From contig JAPWAE010000001.1 in the NCBI GenBank assembly GCA_041432705.1, forward strand, positions 124,001-188,000: a DNA stretch of 64,000 nt, given 5' to 3'. Below the pieces are notes generated by a model. The model worked only from the letters and a program-made list of their open reading frames with translations, ran no database searches and was not told where the DNA came from. Source of the stretch: Pauljensenia sp018375675. Lineage in GTDB: Bacteria > Actinomycetota > Actinomycetes > Actinomycetales > Actinomycetaceae. The position numbers were made by a program, and so were the translations under genes. This document shows, piece after piece, positions 17,555 to 26,519 of this stretch; positions within the stretch are counted from its first letter, which is position 1; every line of letters begins with the position of its first letter.

Positions 17555-20500
17555 ATGACGAAGCACGGCTTCTACCCCCGCCACCGGCAAGACGAGGTGG
17601 ACCCCAGCCCTTCCTTCCCCACGATGGAAGAGGGCACCCTGGCGTTCTGGGCCAGCAACGACACCTTCCGCAAGTCCATTGAGATGCGCGACGCCGGCGA
17701 GAATGGCTCCAACGAGTTCGTGTTCTACGATGGCCCGCCTTTCGCCAACGGCCTGCCCCACTACGGTCACCTCCTGACCGGCTACGTCAAGGACGTCGTG
17801 GGCCGCTACCAGACCATGAAGGGCCACCGCGTCGAGCGCCGCTTCGGCTGGGACACGCACGGCCTGCCCGCCGAGCTCGAGGCCCAGCGCCAGCTCGGCA
17901 TCGAGGACGTCACCGAGATCACCCGCGAGGGTGGCGTCGGCATCGAGGCGTTCAACGCAGCCTGCCGCTCCTCCGTCCTGCGCTACACGAAGGAATGGGA
18001 AGAGTACGTCACCCGCCAGGCCCGCTGGGTGGACTTCGAGCACGACTACAAGACGCTCGACATGTCCTACACCGAGTCCGTGATCTGGGCGTTCAAGCAG
18101 CTCTACGACAAGGGCCTGGCCTACCAGGGCCACCGCGTCCTGCCCTACTGCTGGAACGATCGCACGCCCCTGAGCAACCACGAGCTCAAGATGGACGACG
18201 ACGTGTACCAGGACCGCACCGACAACACGGTGACCGTGGGTCTGCGTCTCGAACAGAAGCTGCGCGAGGACTCGGCGCGCCCCGAGCTGGCCCTCATCTG
18301 GACGACCACGCCCTGGACCCTGCCCTCGAACTCGGCCGTCGCCGTGGGCCCGGAGATCGAATACTCCCTCGTTGAGGTGGCTGCCGACCACGAGGGTGTC
18401 CTCGCGGGCGAGCGCGTCCTCATCGCCACTGACCTGATCCCCGCTTACGCCAAGGAGCTGGGCGAGGAACCCACCGTCGTGGCCACCTACAAGGGCTCGG
18501 AGCTGGTGGGCATCCACTACCACCCGATCTACGACTACTTCGACACCCCCGAGCGCCGCGCCGAGGGTGGCGCCCCCGGCCCCAACGGCTGGTCCATCAT
18601 CGCCGCCGACTACGTGACGACCACGGACGGCACCGGCCTCGTCCACCAGGCTCCCGCCTTCGGTGAGGACGACATGTGGACGTGCATGGAGTACGGCATC
18701 GGCGTGGTCCTGCCCGTCGACGAGGGTGGCGTCTTCACCTCCGAGGTGAGTGACTACGAGGGTATGCAGATCTTCGACGCGAACCGCTACGTGGTCGCCG
18801 ACCTGCGCGAGCAGGGTGGCCCCATCGCGCGCCGCGCTCCCGAGATCCGCGCCGTGCTGGTGCGCGAGAAGTCCTACGTGCACTCCTACCCGCACTGCTG
18901 GCGCTGCCGCAAGCCCCTCATGTACAAGGCCGTGTCCTCGTGGTTCGTCCGCGTTACCGAGATCCGCGACCGCATGGTGGAGCTCAACCAGGAGATCACC
19001 TGGACTCCCGCGCACACCAAGGACGGCATCTTCGGCAAGTGGCTGGAGGGCGCCCGCGACTGGTCGATCTCGCGTAACCGCTTCTGGGGCGCGCCGATCC
19101 CCGTGTGGGTGTCGGACGATCCGGCCTACCCGCGCACCGACGTCTACGGCTCCATCGCTGAGCTCGAGGCCGACTTCGGCGTGAAGGTCACGGACTTCCA
19201 CCGTCCCTTCATTGATCAGCTCACACGCCCGAACCCGGACGACCCGACGGGCAAGTCGACGATGCGTCGTATCTCCGACGTGTTCGACTGCTGGTTCGAG
19301 TCCGGCTCGATGCCCTTCGCGCAGGTGCACTACCCGTTCGAGAACCAGGAGTGGTTCGAGAACCACTACCCGGGCGACTTCATCGTCGAGTACATCGGTC
19401 AGACGCGCGGCTGGTTCTACACGCTGCACGTCCTGGCGACCGCGCTCTTCGATCGCCCCGCGTTCCGCTCCTGCGTCTCCCACGGCATCGTCCTGGGTGA
19501 CGACGGCCTGAAGATGAGTAAGTCGCTGCGTAACTACCCGGACGTGGCCGAGGTGTTCAACAAGTACGGCTCCGACGCCATGCGTTGGTTCCTCATGTCG
19601 AGCCCGGTCGTGCGCGGCGGCAACCTGATCGTCAAGGAGGAGTCGATCCGCGACACCGTCCGTCAGGTGCTGCTGCCCATCTGGAACACGTACTACTTCT
19701 TCACGCTGTACGCGGGCGCCTGCAACAAGGGCGAGGGGTATGAGGCCTCGCGCATCGATCTGTCCTCGCCCGAGGCCGTGGCCGCGCTGGCGCAGATGGA
19801 CCGCTACCTGCTGGCCCACACCCGCACCCTTGCGGAGGATGTGCGCGGCGCGCTCGACGGCTACGACGTGGCCGGCGCGTGCGAGGCGATCCGCGAGTAC
19901 CTGGATGTTCTGACGAACTGGTACGTGCGTACCCAGCGTCAGCGCTTCTGGGACGAGGATGGCGCCGCGTTCGACACGCTGTACACCGCTCTCGTGACGC
20001 TCATGGAGCTGGCGGCGCCCCTGCTGCCGCTGCTGAGCGAGGAGATCTGGCGCGGCCTGACGGGCGGGGAGTCCGTGCACCTCGTCGACTTCCCGATCAT
20101 CGACGAGGCAGTGGACGCCCCCGAGCTGGTCGCCGCGATGGATGAGGTTCGTTCGATCGTGTCGGCAGCCCACGCGCTGCGCAAGACGCATCAGCTGCGC
20201 GTGCGCCAGCCGCTGGCCTCCCTGCTGGTCGTGTCGGAGAACTTCGCTGCGCTGGAGCCCTTCGCGGATCTGATCGCCTCCGAGGTGAACGTGAAGTCCG
20301 TGGTGTTCTCTGCGCCTGAGGACTCGGGCCTGAGCGTCCGCACCGAGCTGGCGCTGAACCCGCGCGCCTTCGATCCGGCCGTCCGTAAGCTGACGAGCCA
20401 GCTGTTCAAGGCTCAGAAGTCCGGTGAGTGGGAGGTTGTGGACGGCGAGTGCCGTTTCGCCTCCGTCGAGCTGGATGGGGCGCCGCTGGTGCTCACGGGC

Positions 20501-20830
20501 GACATGTTCTCCGTGTCCACCTCCGTGGACGCCGCCGAGGGCCAGGTCGCGGACGTGCTCGCCTCGGGCACCTTCGTCGTGCTCGATACGGAGCTGACCC
20601 CCGAGCTCGAGGCCGAGGGCTACGCCCGCGACGTCGTGCGTGCCGTTCAGGACGAGCGTAAGAACGCCGGCCTGCACATCGCGGACCGCATCGACCTGTC
20701 GCTGACGGTGCCCTCCGATCACGTGGCTGACGTGGAGACCTGGCGCGACATGATCGCCGCCGAGACCCTCGCTCTGTCGCTTGAGGTCGAGGCCGGCGAC
20801 AAGCTTGCAGTGAGCGTCTCCAAGCACTGA
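17555..20830 (+). CDS. ileS: Isoleucyl-tRNA synthetase
   Basis: Charges tRNA-Ile. At 1091 aa it is the long, eukaryote-like class common in actinobacteria. The HIGH motif reads HYGH (in GLPHYGHLL) near residue 65, and the KMSKS loop is DGLKMSKSLRN. The editing (CP1) domain and an anticodon-binding domain lie in the expected order. The ATG at 17555 follows the GAGGAC site that the leader hairpin sequesters. An in-frame upstream ATG at 17471 lies inside the T-box and is not used. Type-2 IleS proteins tend to be less sensitive to mupirocin, a family property not tested here. Confidence 0.96.
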   Translation: MTKHGFYPRHRQDEVDPSPSFPTMEEGTLAFWASNDTFRKSIEMRDAGENGSNEFVFYDGPPFANGLPHYGHLLTGYVKDVVGRYQTMKGHRVERRFGWDTHGLPAELEAQRQLGIEDVTEITREGGVGIEAFNAACRSSVLRYTKEWEEYVTRQARWVDFEHDYKTLDMSYTESVIWAFKQLYDKGLAYQGHRVLPYCWNDRTPLSNHELKMDDDVYQDRTDNTVTVGLRLEQKLREDSARPELALIWTTTPWTLPSNSAVAVGPEIEYSLVEVAADHEGVLAGERVLIATDLIPAYAKELGEEPTVVATYKGSELVGIHYHPIYDYFDTPERRAEGGAPGPNGWSIIAADYVTTTDGTGLVHQAPAFGEDDMWTCMEYGIGVVLPVDEGGVFTSEVSDYEGMQIFDANRYVVADLREQGGPIARRAPEIRAVLVREKSYVHSYPHCWRCRKPLMYKAVSSWFVRVTEIRDRMVELNQEITWTPAHTKDGIFGKWLEGARDWSISRNRFWGAPIPVWVSDDPAYPRTDVYGSIAELEADFGVKVTDFHRPFIDQLTRPNPDDPTGKSTMRRISDVFDCWFESGSMPFAQVHYPFENQEWFENHYPGDFIVEYIGQTRGWFYTLHVLATALFDRPAFRSCVSHGIVLGDDGLKMSKSLRNYPDVAEVFNKYGSDAMRWFLMSSPVVRGGNLIVKEESIRDTVRQVLLPIWNTYYFFTLYAGACNKGEGYEASRIDLSSPEAVAALAQMDRYLLAHTRTLAEDVRGALDGYDVAGACEAIREYLDVLTNWYVRTQRQRFWDEDGAAFDTLYTALVTLMELAAPLLPLLSEEIWRGLTGGESVHLVDFPIIDEAVDAPELVAAMDEVRSIVSAAHALRKTHQLRVRQPLASLLVVSENFAALEPFADLIASEVNVKSVVFSAPEDSGLSVRTELALNPRAFDPAVRKLTSQLFKAQKSGEWEVVDGECRFASVELDGAPLVLTGDMFSVSTSVDAAEGQVADVLASGTFVVLDTELTPELEAEGYARDVVRAVQDERKNAGLHIADRIDLSLTVPSDHVADVETWRDMIAAETLALSLEVEAGDKLAVSVSKH

Positions 20831-20844
20831 GTGCTGTTACTGAG

Positions 20845-20878
20845 GCGGGCGGGCCGCGCGAAAGCGCGGCCCGCCCGC
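20845..20878. terminator. Strong bidirectional terminator after ileS
   Basis: A perfect 15-bp stem, GCGGGCGGGCCGCGC / GCGCGGCCCGCCCGC, closes a GAAA tetraloop. It lies between the convergent ends of ileS and the MmeI-like gene. Confidence 0.88.
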
Positions 20879-20906
20879 TTGTGGTATCTCGGTCGAAAAC
20901 GTGCGA

Positions 20907-23720
20907 TCAGCTGTCTGTCGCCGTCATCTCCTGGTAGCGCTTGAAGAGAATCGCGAGGCGCTGTTCGTTCGTTTCCAGGGTCTTGCGCGCCCCGAAAGCT
21001 CGGTCGACCGCGCGATCGAGGGCCCGGTGAGCCTTGAGCAGGCTCGGGGACATCGCCAACGGGTTGTACATGTCGGCCAGGCTCGTCCCCGGCTGCTCGG
21101 CGCGAGCGTCCAGGACCCCCTGCCCGGCCGAGATGATTTCGGCGCGCTGCTTGTCCGATACCGCGGGTAGCGGCAGAGTGTTCCACACGATCTTGTTGGA
21201 AAAGCGCAGATCCGACTTCATGTGTCCGCCGACAGCACGCTGCCACGTAATGAACATCGAGGAGCTAATAATGGCAAAAAGGAAGCCGTCGGGATCGAGA
21301 GCGGTGTAGAGCTGATCGCCAGCGATGACGTCTTCACTCAGATGTGCTGCCGTGTAGAAGGGACGCGTCTCCGACACCACGCGCGGGATCGCAACGTATG
21401 GCTCAGACGGCTGGTGATTCTCTTGGAAGAGGTGAGCGGTCTGAGCTCCCAGCACCGTTGCCTTCTTCTTTGAGCCTTGCCTAAAAGTGGCGCATGCTCG
21501 CACTCGTTCTTTCAAGATGAGGCTGAGGTCAATGTCACGCGGATCGAAATCCTCCGTGTGCATCCACAGACACCAGCGGTCGAGGCCTCGAACGACCTCG
21601 CGTCCCATGCGGAAGGGGCGCAGATACTTCGCCGCGATCGGGTCGGCCGCGGAGCGGGGATAGTCCTCCGTCTCAACGATGAGGTTGCCTCCGTCCGCCG
21701 GTTTTGAGCCAAAACGAACCTTTGGGAGAATCGGCGCTAGAGGAGTCGTGCGTTTTTCAACGAAAATGTCGGGGCCCTCGACCAGGTAGGGGTTGATGTG
21801 GTCGACGGGCAGCGCCTCGGGCTGTGCCTTGAGGTCGGAGTACGTGAAGAGCACGGGGCGTGCCTTCTCGTGCGGTGCTCCCCGGTCGAAGCCCGTGATG
21901 ACGCAGTGGACGGCGGCGGCCCCTGGCGCCTCTGACGTCCACGCGAAGGTCTGGTGGGCGAATCGGATCCTCCAGCCCCCTTCGAGGAGGGGGCGGAAGA
22001 GCGCGGCGACGGGTGCGCCCTGTACGATCGAGTTCGTCGAGACGAAGGCGAAGCGACCGCCCCGTGGAACTGACTGGAAGTACAGGGAGGCCTTGATGAA
22101 CCATCCGGTCACGTAGTCGAGGTAGCCGTCGTAGCCATCACCCCATACGCTGCGGAGATCATCGGTCTGCTCCTCGGAACGCATGGATTGGCCGATGAAG
22201 GGGGGATTGCCGACGATCCTGACGGAGGGGGACGGAGGGCAGACCTGTGTCCAGTCCGTGCGCAGCGCGTTGCCGATCGTGATGTGGGCGGACGTGCTGA
22301 GGGGAAGGATCGAGGGGGCCTGGCCGAGGAGGCGCTCCATCTCGCGATTCGCCTGGTGGTGAGCGAGGTGTAGGGCGGTCTGCGCGATCCGTGCCGGCCA
22401 CTCCTCGATCTCGATGCCGAAAAAATGATCCAGCTGAACCATGATCTCAGCGTGTTCTCCCCGGTCGTCGAAGAACATCGTGGCCTGGAACTCGTCGTTA
22501 TCCTTGCGGGCGAGCTCCAGCTCCCGGATTCGCACCAGGATCTCGGTGTCCAGGCTGCGCAGTTCGCGGTAGGCGACGACCAGGAAGTTGCCGCAGCCGC
22601 AGGCGGGATCCATGATGCGTAGCTCGCCGAGCTCTTTACGAAGGTCCGTTAGCTTTTTCGCGTCGTGCACGTGGTCTGCGAATTTTTGGCGCAGCTCGTC
22701 GAGGAAGAGCGGGCCAAGCGTCTTGAGAATGTTCGTCTCGCTCGTGTAGTGCTCGCCGAGCTCGCGGCGTGCCTCGGGGGACTTGACGGCCTGGAAGAGC
22801 GATCCGAAGACGGCTGGGCTGATGCCCGACCAGTCGAAGGCACACGCGCGCACGAGCTCGTCACGCATCGCGGAGGAGAAGCTGGGGATGTTGAGCCGCT
22901 CCTCGAAGATCCCGCCGTTGACGTACGGGAATCGGGCTATCAGCACGTCGAGGGTCGATTGACGGAACTCCACGGGTGTGCTCAGCGTCTGGTAGAGGAG
23001 CGCGAGCTGTGCGCCGAGGTCGCTGCCGTCCTCGCGGGTCCGGGTGTCCAGGAACTCGGCGAACAGGTCGCGTTCCCACAGGCCGGCGTCGTCTCCGTAG
23101 AGGCAAAAGAGCGTGCGGATGAGGAAGATGGAGGCCTCGTGATCGCTGTAGCCCGACCCGTCCAGGGCCTCGTAGAGGTCGGCCATGACGCGGGCGGCGC
23201 GAATCGACGCCTCCTCCTGCTCGCGCGAACCGACCTGGACCATGCCGTAGCCGGCGAGGAACTTCAGGTCGTCGACGTGATCGGGCAGTTTGGAGAGTTC
23301 AAACTCCGTGTGCCCTGAATCTATACCGTCAGTGGTCGTCATATCGTTGCCGAGATCGACGATACGAATGCGGCGGAAGTCGCTGATGATGAGGAGGCGT
23401 GGAGTCTCGACGTCTGCGAGGTCGTGGATGTAATCGAGCGCCTGCTCCTCCGCCTTGTCGAGGTGCTTCCCCGCGGACTTCATCTCGATGAGCGCCTTGC
23501 CTGGGATGAGGGCGTCGATATAGCCCTGGCGCCCCGTCGATGCACGGTTTGAGCGCCTCTCGTAGGAAATCGCTTTGCGCTTGGTGATGCCGAAACACTT
23601 CATGAGTTCGCGCATGAACTCGTGTCCGTCCTGCTTCTCATCCCCTACACAATCGCTCCAGTCGTAAGCAAACTTGACGCACCTTTCGCGGATGGCGTTA
23701 ATCGAGAGCGTTGCGGGCAC
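20907..23720 (-). CDS. MmeI-like type IIL restriction-modification enzyme (fused nuclease/N6-adenine methyltransferase)
   Basis: A single 937-aa polypeptide, near the 919 aa of MmeI. The N-terminal PD-(D/E)xK nuclease motif is D69-x9-E79-M-K81, almost the same positions as in MmeI (D70, E80, K82). The SAM motif DPACGCGNF starts near residue 371 and the catalytic NPPF near 505. The last ~300 residues form the target recognition and C-terminal helical region. The GTG at 23720 has AGGAG 6 nt upstream and gives the MmeI-like N-terminus; an upstream ATG would add 64 unrelated residues. No separate methylase or specificity gene is present, as expected for type IIL. It should methylate one strand of an asymmetric site and cut ~20 nt away. 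Confidence 0.9.
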   Translation of the reverse strand: MPATLSINAIRERCVKFAYDWSDCVGDEKQDGHEFMRELMKCFGITKRKAISYERRSNRASTGRQGYIDALIPGKALIEMKSAGKHLDKAEEQALDYIHDLADVETPRLLIISDFRRIRIVDLGNDMTTTDGIDSGHTEFELSKLPDHVDDLKFLAGYGMVQVGSREQEEASIRAARVMADLYEALDGSGYSDHEASIFLIRTLFCLYGDDAGLWERDLFAEFLDTRTREDGSDLGAQLALLYQTLSTPVEFRQSTLDVLIARFPYVNGGIFEERLNIPSFSSAMRDELVRACAFDWSGISPAVFGSLFQAVKSPEARRELGEHYTSETNILKTLGPLFLDELRQKFADHVHDAKKLTDLRKELGELRIMDPACGCGNFLVVAYRELRSLDTEILVRIRELELARKDNDEFQATMFFDDRGEHAEIMVQLDHFFGIEIEEWPARIAQTALHLAHHQANREMERLLGQAPSILPLSTSAHITIGNALRTDWTQVCPPSPSVRIVGNPPFIGQSMRSEEQTDDLRSVWGDGYDGYLDYVTGWFIKASLYFQSVPRGGRFAFVSTNSIVQGAPVAALFRPLLEGGWRIRFAHQTFAWTSEAPGAAAVHCVITGFDRGAPHEKARPVLFTYSDLKAQPEALPVDHINPYLVEGPDIFVEKRTTPLAPILPKVRFGSKPADGGNLIVETEDYPRSAADPIAAKYLRPFRMGREVVRGLDRWCLWMHTEDFDPRDIDLSLILKERVRACATFRQGSKKKATVLGAQTAHLFQENHQPSEPYVAIPRVVSETRPFYTAAHLSEDVIAGDQLYTALDPDGFLFAIISSSMFITWQRAVGGHMKSDLRFSNKIVWNTLPLPAVSDKQRAEIISAGQGVLDARAEQPGTSLADMYNPLAMSPSLLKAHRALDRAVDRAFGARKTLETNEQRLAILFKRYQEMTATDS

Positions 23721-24010
23721 GGGCGACTCCTGGTTGTCGATCGAAAGGGCGCGAGCGGGGCTCGAGGCGGGTTGCTTGCTCAGTATATCTAGGCTTGACA
23801 GTTCGTAGGTACACGACGCGAGCGGAAATTGTCGCTCCTGAAATCTCATCCGGATTACGTTGAAACGCGCGCGATATCTCTTGTTTGAGCACATCGGTGC
23901 CCATTTAGACATGCTGAGCGTGCAGCGTATTGCCAGGACGTCTCAGGGGTGTGCCCTCCTGACGTGCCTCGTTGCTCGCCGCGTATGGAGAAGGAAAGAC
24001 CAGCTCATTC
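23721..24010. other. 290-bp gap without a recognisable gene
   Basis: It separates the MmeI-like gene from the fourth gene of the unknown operon, both on the minus strand. It should hold the promoter of the MmeI-like gene. The stretch around 23770-23900 is less GC-rich than its surroundings. I see no strong hairpin, repeat or conserved ORF. Confidence 0.5.
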
Positions 24011-24586
24011 CTAGTAGGAGTCGTCGGTCGACAGCTTCACGCCCGCGTCGCGCAGGCGCTCCAGGTGCGGCTCGACCGAGGAGAGATACAGAGAAAGGAC
24101 GGGATTCGCGTCCGGGTCCATGAAGGACTCGAGGTAGTCCTCCAGTGGGAACTGCGTGGCGAAGAGCGTCTGACGCAGCTCGAGGCTGTTGACCGACTCG
24201 ACGACCATCGTCGGGTCGGCGACGCTCGTGTATCGCTTGACCCGCGGCCACCGCGTGTCCGTGATCGTCCACTGCTGCGGTGAGGGAGCCTCACCCGGGA
24301 TCACGATGGGGCGCTGGCGCAGCCGTGCGCGACGCAGCGCACCGACCTGGGTGATCAGCACGTAGCTGGCCATCGTCTCGTTGCGCGTGTCCATGGTGAA
24401 CCGCCAGCTCGGGTGACGTTCGGACCAGCTGAAACGGTAGTAGCCCGACATCTCCCAGGCGGTGAAGAAATCGGTGTTGTAGTTCGAGAACGAATACCCG
24501 TACCCGTATCCCTGCTGGAAGTCGGCTTTAGCGACGGAAGTATCCGAACAGATCTTGCCAATTAATTCTTCCAATTTCTCCAACAT
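24011..24586 (-). CDS. Hypothetical protein, gene 4 of unknown operon
   Basis: A 191-aa soluble protein I do not recognise. It has no signal peptide or membrane helix. The first ~75 residues are rich in Tyr, Phe and Trp (QGYGYGYSFSNYNTDFF, SGYYRFSWSERHPSWRF). A predicted beta-rich middle (MASYVLITQVGALRRARLRQRPIVI) is followed by an acidic helical C-terminus. The ATG at 24586 has AAGGAG about 10 nt upstream, inside the preceding gene. The reading frame overlaps the end of gene 3 by 59 bp, which is large and points to coupled translation. It is the last gene of a four-gene minus-strand operon. Confidence 0.7.
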   Translation of the reverse strand: MLEKLEELIGKICSDTSVAKADFQQGYGYGYSFSNYNTDFFTAWEMSGYYRFSWSERHPSWRFTMDTRNETMASYVLITQVGALRRARLRQRPIVIPGEAPSPQQWTITDTRWPRVKRYTSVADPTMVVESVNSLELRQTLFATQFPLEDYLESFMDPDANPVLSLYLSSVEPHLERLRDAGVKLSTDDSY

Positions 24587-25238
24587 GCTCGGAGACTCCT
24601 TCGATGATGTTCTGCGTGATGAGCTCGTCGATCGTCATGGGCGCCCATCCGCCGACGAAGACCTTCTCGAGGATGCGCACCTGCGGGATTTGCCCGTGGG
24701 AACCCATGTCCTTGTCGAGCAGGCAGATCTCGATGGCGACGTCCTCGGGCAACGGGTTATCGGTGAAACGGAACTGACGGTACAGCTCGTTGTAGTTGGC
24801 GGGTGGACCCGATCGGAACTCCGAGGGAAAGATCAACCCCTTGATGATGGGCGTCAGGTTGCGCGCCCCGACGTGCCCGATGTGGTCCAAGCCGTCGATG
24901 TCGAAGGCCTCGATGAACTCGTCTTTGTCGCGGAAGTATCGGTTGGTTCCGGGGATTTCGCCGTGGTCGCGGTCCTCGCGCCACACCGGACAGATTGTCC
25001 CGGGCTGCGAGAAACGCGAGCGCATCCAGTCGGCCGTCGATCGAATGTACGGGTCGGTGCCCTCACCCATCTGGAGTTCCATGGCGCCGGTCACGTCAGC
25101 TCCGCACCGGTAGCGCTCTCCGAGGCCCTGCGCCGCATTGGGCAGCACGTCGCCGGGGCCGGGTCCACGCGTGGGAAAAATGTGTGTCTGATGGACAGTG
25201 CGCTGGGCTTCGCCTGGGGAAGGAGTCTCTAGTTGCAT
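24528..25238 (-). CDS. Hypothetical protein, gene 3 of unknown operon
   Basis: A 236-aa protein with no family that I recognise. The first ~45 residues look disordered. The rest is mixed alpha/beta, with segments such as YFRDKDEFIEAFDIDGLDHIGHVG and VAIEICLLDKDMG. It ends in WQDLFGYFRR. There is no signal peptide or membrane helix. The ATG at 25238 overlaps the stop of gene 2 by 10 bp, with GAGGAG ~9 nt upstream. Its 3' end overlaps gene 4 by 59 bp. Tight packing says it works with its neighbours. Confidence 0.72.
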   Translation of the reverse strand: MQLETPSPGEAQRTVHQTHIFPTRGPGPGDVLPNAAQGLGERYRCGADVTGAMELQMGEGTDPYIRSTADWMRSRFSQPGTICPVWREDRDHGEIPGTNRYFRDKDEFIEAFDIDGLDHIGHVGARNLTPIIKGLIFPSEFRSGPPANYNELYRQFRFTDNPLPEDVAIEICLLDKDMGSHGQIPQVRILEKVFVGGWAPMTIDELITQNIIEGVSEHVGEIGRINWQDLFGYFRR

Positions 25239-26023
25239 CGGAACTCACTCCTCTTTCTCGGTGCAGGCGTGGGGGAGGGGATCGGTGGGGCCGAGGCCTC
25301 GCTCGGCGGGAGAGGAATCGGAGGCTCGCCGCCCGGCGCGGGGACGTCGGCGGAGGCCACGCCGTCCTGCGGCTCGGCGGCCGGCGGCGGGGGAATCGGG
25401 GGTTCAGCGGACGAGGCCTCGACCGCTTTATCCTCCTGAGCGCTTTCCGCGGTTTCATCCTTGGTCTGCTCGCTGTCGCCGCTGTCCTCCACCTGCTCGC
25501 CGTCGCCGGTGCCGACGGTCTGCTCGCTCTCGTCGGTGGTGCTCGCCGCGCTTCCTCCGGTCTCCTCGGAGGCCTTCTCTTCATCGGCGTCGTCGGTATC
25601 CTCGGAGGTTTTTTCCTTGACGGGTGCTGGCACGGGCTCCTGGTACATCGCCAGCTCGATAGCGTCGACGATCGGGCACACGATCTTGTTGAAGCCCTCG
25701 TAGTCGAGGTCGCGCAGGTCGTCGTTGCCGCACCGAATACGCAGGTTGATGAAGTGCACCTGGTTGTAGAAGATGATGAGCATCGGTTCTTTGACGACCA
25801 CGGACTCGCCGCCGATCCCGATGTTGCCAGCCTCGGGGATGGAGAGCACGTCCTCGCGCGACTTGAGCTTGATGGAGTGATCGTCCACGAAGATCGTGAT
25901 ATCCGCAAAATACTCGAAGGCGGCGTAGACCGCCTGGAGCATCATCTCCCACGAGACTCGGTTTGTGAGGGTAAAGGTGGACAGGAGCCAGCCGCCATCC
26001 TCGTGATGCCCTTCCAGGTGCAT
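25229..26023 (-). CDS. Hypothetical protein with paralogous N-domain and long acidic/proline tail, gene 2 of unknown operon
   Basis: A 264-aa protein. Residues 1-~125 are clearly paralogous to the whole of gene 1: both carry F-LT-RV-WE near the start, an 'EDxLxIPEA' segment, 'P-ML-IFYNQ/LTFFNQ', 'FIN' and 'DYE-FNK-xC-x-xD-IE'. Residues ~126-264 are low complexity, with an acidic Glu/Ser/Thr/Asp stretch followed by PPIPPPP, PPIPLPP and PPIPSPT. The tail looks unstructured and could bind an SH3- or WW-like partner or span a distance. The ATG at 26023 begins the paralogous region, with AGAGGA upstream. An earlier in-frame start exists but adds unrelated sequence that overlaps gene 1. Confidence 0.75.
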   Translation of the reverse strand: MHLEGHHEDGGWLLSTFTLTNRVSWEMMLQAVYAAFEYFADITIFVDDHSIKLKSREDVLSIPEAGNIGIGGESVVVKEPMLIIFYNQVHFINLRIRCGNDDLRDLDYEGFNKIVCPIVDAIELAMYQEPVPAPVKEKTSEDTDDADEEKASEETGGSAASTTDESEQTVGTGDGEQVEDSGDSEQTKDETAESAQEDKAVEASSAEPPIPPPPAAEPQDGVASADVPAPGGEPPIPLPPSEASAPPIPSPTPAPRKRSEFRCN

Positions 26024-26061
26024 GCCTGTGTTCCTCTCGCTTCCGGGGGTGCGTGCGGGGC

Positions 26062-26472
26062 TCAGCCCTTCGGCAGCGTGGCCGGCGGCACGTGCATCAT
26101 GATCTCGATGGAGTCCATGAACTGGCACATCGACTTGTTGAACTTCTCGTAGTCGGTGGTCTGGAATTCCTCGTTGACTCGGCCGATTGCGACGTTGATG
26201 AATGGCTTCTGGTTGAAGAAGGTCAGCATGATCGGCGCCTTGAGGATGGGGGACATGCCTCGGATCATGATGCTGGAAGCCTCTGGAATGGCCAGCAGAT
26301 CCTCGGGAGCGGAGAAGTGGAGGGGCTCGCCGTCGACCTGCACCTCGGCGTCCTCGATGTAGGGGTAGACCCCGCGCACGCCCTGGATCAGTTTCTCCCA
26401 CGGCACGCGGTACGTGAGGTTGAAGCTGGATCGGATCCAGCCCGGTTCTTCGGTGAGACCTGCCAGCAGCAT
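26062..26472 (-). CDS. Hypothetical protein, gene 1 of unknown operon (paralogue of gene 2 N-domain)
   Basis: A 136-aa single-domain protein starting MLLAGLTEEPGWIRSSF. It is probably a compact beta-sandwich or alpha/beta fold with a C-terminal helix (DYEKFNKSMCQFMDSIEIMM). It is homologous to the N-terminal half of gene 2, 38 bp downstream, so the pair arose by tandem duplication. There is no signal peptide. GAAGGA precedes the ATG, and a TAGGAT hexamer on the minus strand (26514-26519) could be the operon -10. I know no named family for it. Confidence 0.75.
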   Translation of the reverse strand: MLLAGLTEEPGWIRSSFNLTYRVPWEKLIQGVRGVYPYIEDAEVQVDGEPLHFSAPEDLLAIPEASSIMIRGMSPILKAPIMLTFFNQKPFINVAIGRVNEEFQTTDYEKFNKSMCQFMDSIEIMMHVPPATLPKG

Positions 26473-26513
26473 GGGGAATCCTTCGCGTCATTGAGGATGT
26501 CTGTGTGGTCGGC

Positions 26514-26519
26514 ATCCTA
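26514..26519 (-). promoter_or_regulatory. Possible -10 element for the unknown operon
   Basis: The minus strand reads TAGGAT about 40 nt upstream of the gene 1 start. It lies downstream (in the transcription sense) of the 19-bp box array at 26651-26785. No convincing -35 is visible. Confidence 0.3.

Noticed and set aside
17357..20827. 1156-codon open frame antisense to ileS
   Set aside because: It mirrors ileS codon structure in high-GC DNA. Its translation is Val/Gly/His/Leu/Arg-rich without any domain, and ileS has all expected motifs.
24528..25238. Genes 3 and 4 of the unknown operon as one frameshifted gene
   Set aside because: Gene 4 has its own well-placed ribosome site and start, and both frames read as plausible protein through the overlap.
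26024..26515. N-terminal extension of gene 2 up to 26515
   Set aside because: It would overlap gene 1 almost completely in another frame. The extension is Arg/His-rich shadow sequence, while the paralogous region begins after the ATG at 26023.
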